This document shows, in pieces, positions 20,101-20,450 of a DNA stretch of 20,450 nt; positions within the stretch are counted from its first letter, which is position 1, and each line of letters opens with the position of its first letter. The notes under the pieces are model-generated. The model searched no databases. It was not told where the DNA came from and was given only the letters and a program-made list of their open reading frames with translations. The position numbers were made by a program, and so were the translations under genes. The DNA comes from a virus. Location of the stretch: positions 1-20,450 of the IMG/VR virus record IMGVR_UViG_3300022743_000031, one strand, 5' to 3'.

Positions 20101-20450
20101 TGACAGTCCACGCCGCAGGATCAGAGAACGCTGGGTCATCATTAAGTGCGCTACCCTTGCCGGTTACCTTCAGTTTATCTGTAGTTACTTCGTTTGCACC
20201 AATTTTGCCAGCCGTGACGGCATTTGCCGCCAGGGCTGCTGTACCAACCGTTCCAGATACCAAAAGGTTCCCGTCAACAACTGTATTAACAAGAACCCAT
20301 GCAGTACCGTTCCAGAACTTTGTCTGTGAAAAGCTGACAGAGTTGTTGTACTGAACAACAAAGTCATTCATAATAGGCCCGCCGTTAGACGTAGCCGTGG
20401 TGGTGGCCAGAGTATCGCTGTATGTGTTTGTACCGCCAGAGAGGGCGACG
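17141..20450 (-). CDS. Large tail-tip/host specificity protein (J-like), C-terminal part; 5' end outside window
   Basis: The frame is open through the right edge of the window (last complete codon at 20449), so the ATG at 20371 is probably internal and at least 1102 residues are visible. Sequence around the edge (SGGTNTYSDTLATTTATSNGG, FVVQYNN, KFWNGTAWVLVNTVVDGNLLVSGTVGT) and then LAANAVTAGKIGANEVTTDKL is typical of the C-terminal half of lambda J-like tail-tip proteins. The rest contains several carbohydrate-binding-like beta modules (NIQINPSKTYKLTANLF, RRITIDPAKTYRYI) and a late helical connector, GDAQVGNLSAAKITVGKLVASQITV. Role: central fibre or host recognition at the tail tip. Position in the late block, upstream of two smaller tail proteins, agrees. 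The J identity is inferred from style and context. Confidence 0.72.
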   Translation of the reverse strand, partial: VALSGGTNTYSDTLATTTATSNGGPIMNDFVVQYNNSVSFSQTKFWNGTAWVLVNTVVDGNLLVSGTVGTAALAANAVTAGKIGANEVTTDKLKVTGKGSALNDDPAFSDPAAWTVTTGAVAYKSNTTATGAAGSLYIDSTTLDSRAESRNIQINPSKTYKLTANLFSGTGSDRNMYLYVRMFTAAGTEVGSTGWGGLYSGYVFGGLVSPQNQWVECGGQFGAGVAARLIPVNVAYIRVGIWMQYSQVGSNLVTHACQNLRLVDAIDASVVVDGSLTATKIDSRGLSIKDASGNVILAAGSPLLITNLADQQGFGFAQEALRKNMVDPSRWAVGVDGWTAYGTAGTQTQLMAVGSDGSQQRVWQVTSTIGQANWQGGPLTRRITIDPAKTYRYIIPVKRVGANIDSGFAYIGVQQFDSNVCDLNTSTLSNNAYFAATSLAGLTQDRWGIAVGYVYPAGSSGMTSTDAGIYDALTGAKIVNGTNFCWASSATVFAARQGLYRSTAFTQNVTLQFGQPLLQSVDGSEYPLVKFFAPSAFQNNAISISSTGVLSGAGGGQVTALPTIDLGAATGVFGARTRNDAPSEYPYGMTKQLKTATNVGLNSLNGAFCTLETTKQATTAASGGVYQYGYQGTTTWRRYSADPAGDATTWGAWVQDLDRNAYTGTLDANTTSVDTAGKIQGVASGAGTAVSNDVIAFAGNVCYNADFSHGLQGWTVSSNPFAAAYDYCNSSHVVMAGAARTLNAGIGEGTTTLHVQQPNSTTTGYFEIQSDPIIVVAGKRYAVSAYTGALRCSVDVFVYAFDAAGNNTASFGAGIDINDEASNGGQTLAGYKRHQQAFTAPAGCTSVKVCLRKNATKSPNTDSFMFVVRVQLEEVGAMATAAGPWNPPGFGISSSRQITGTNISTFIASAAIGDAQVGNLSAAKITVGKLVASQITVGDLTTAGTSVGSSGNISHGNVLSFTGVYALPFTLAIPSGATSIANVFVTSAVRLRLEAFPPAGNTLSWFNVSVYAQVDNPDPVDTNLGTFSMADLVFPAVIGSTDYSRSTVALTIPLFINNVTTTSHNVYVKVVVTAYNSFGDQISMVDAYSEITSNTHIVVNNC

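Noticed and set aside
1-20450. CRISPR array, tRNA gene or integrase/attachment site
   Set aside because: I saw no regularly spaced repeats, no tRNA cloverleaf with a T-arm, and no recombinase motif on either strand.

Overview
The window is a stretch of a tailed double-stranded DNA bacteriophage (Caudoviricetes), judged from gene content: a phage-type SSB with an acidic tail, a FEN-family 5'-3' exonuclease, class Ia ribonucleotide reductase, many HNH homing endonucleases (HEGs), holins, and long tail-fibre-like proteins. The large minus-strand tail protein resembles the C-terminal half of a lambda J-like tail-tip protein, and one holin resembles P1 LydA. This suggests a long-tailed phage of a Gram-negative host. 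The host cannot be named from the sequence, and no integrase or repressor is visible here.

Layout. Positions 1-14,327 are read on the + strand (replication and nucleotide metabolism). In order: two small unknown genes, SSB, a small gene and a terminator, a mini-HEG, exonuclease, HNH endonuclease, a calcineurin-like phosphoesterase, several small unknown genes, a cupin-like gene and a truncated pyrophosphohydrolase-like gene. The RNR module follows, then glutaredoxin, two small membrane proteins, a small basic protein, a DsbA-like DNA-binding protein, a second terminator and an intact HEG. Positions 14,419-20,450 are read on the - strand: tail-tip protein (cut by the window's right edge), two further tail proteins, and two holin-like genes. 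The two blocks converge on a double terminator at 14,335-14,420.

The RNR module (6,190-12,766) is the striking part. nrdA is split by two group I introns. The first carries an HNH HEG. The second has no ORF and splits the catalytic SNLC|QE motif. Every boundary of the two RNR genes carries a HEG or HEG remnant. At the 3' end of nrdA, a HEG has the last ~23 codons of an nrdA allele fused in frame to its C-terminus. At the 5' end of nrdB, another HEG of the same family begins with ~11 codons of an nrdB allele. These are mirror-image insertion scars. Between nrdB and glutaredoxin lies a third, internally deleted and frameshifted member. A second HEG family (N-terminus VEDFKN, C-terminus near Y-T-V-x-I-x-D) occurs as one intact gene, one 67-residue in-frame internal-deletion product, and one 3' remnant that has truncated a MazG-like gene just upstream of nrdA.

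Regularity in the scars: HEG 3' ends supply the Shine-Dalgarno of the gene they sit upstream of. The HGKE codons read ggaaaggaa before nrdB and before glutaredoxin, and in the other family the SD overlaps or follows the stop. Such an insertion would be nearly neutral for expression of its essential neighbour. All functional statements rest on motif recognition and internal comparison; no database search was possible.
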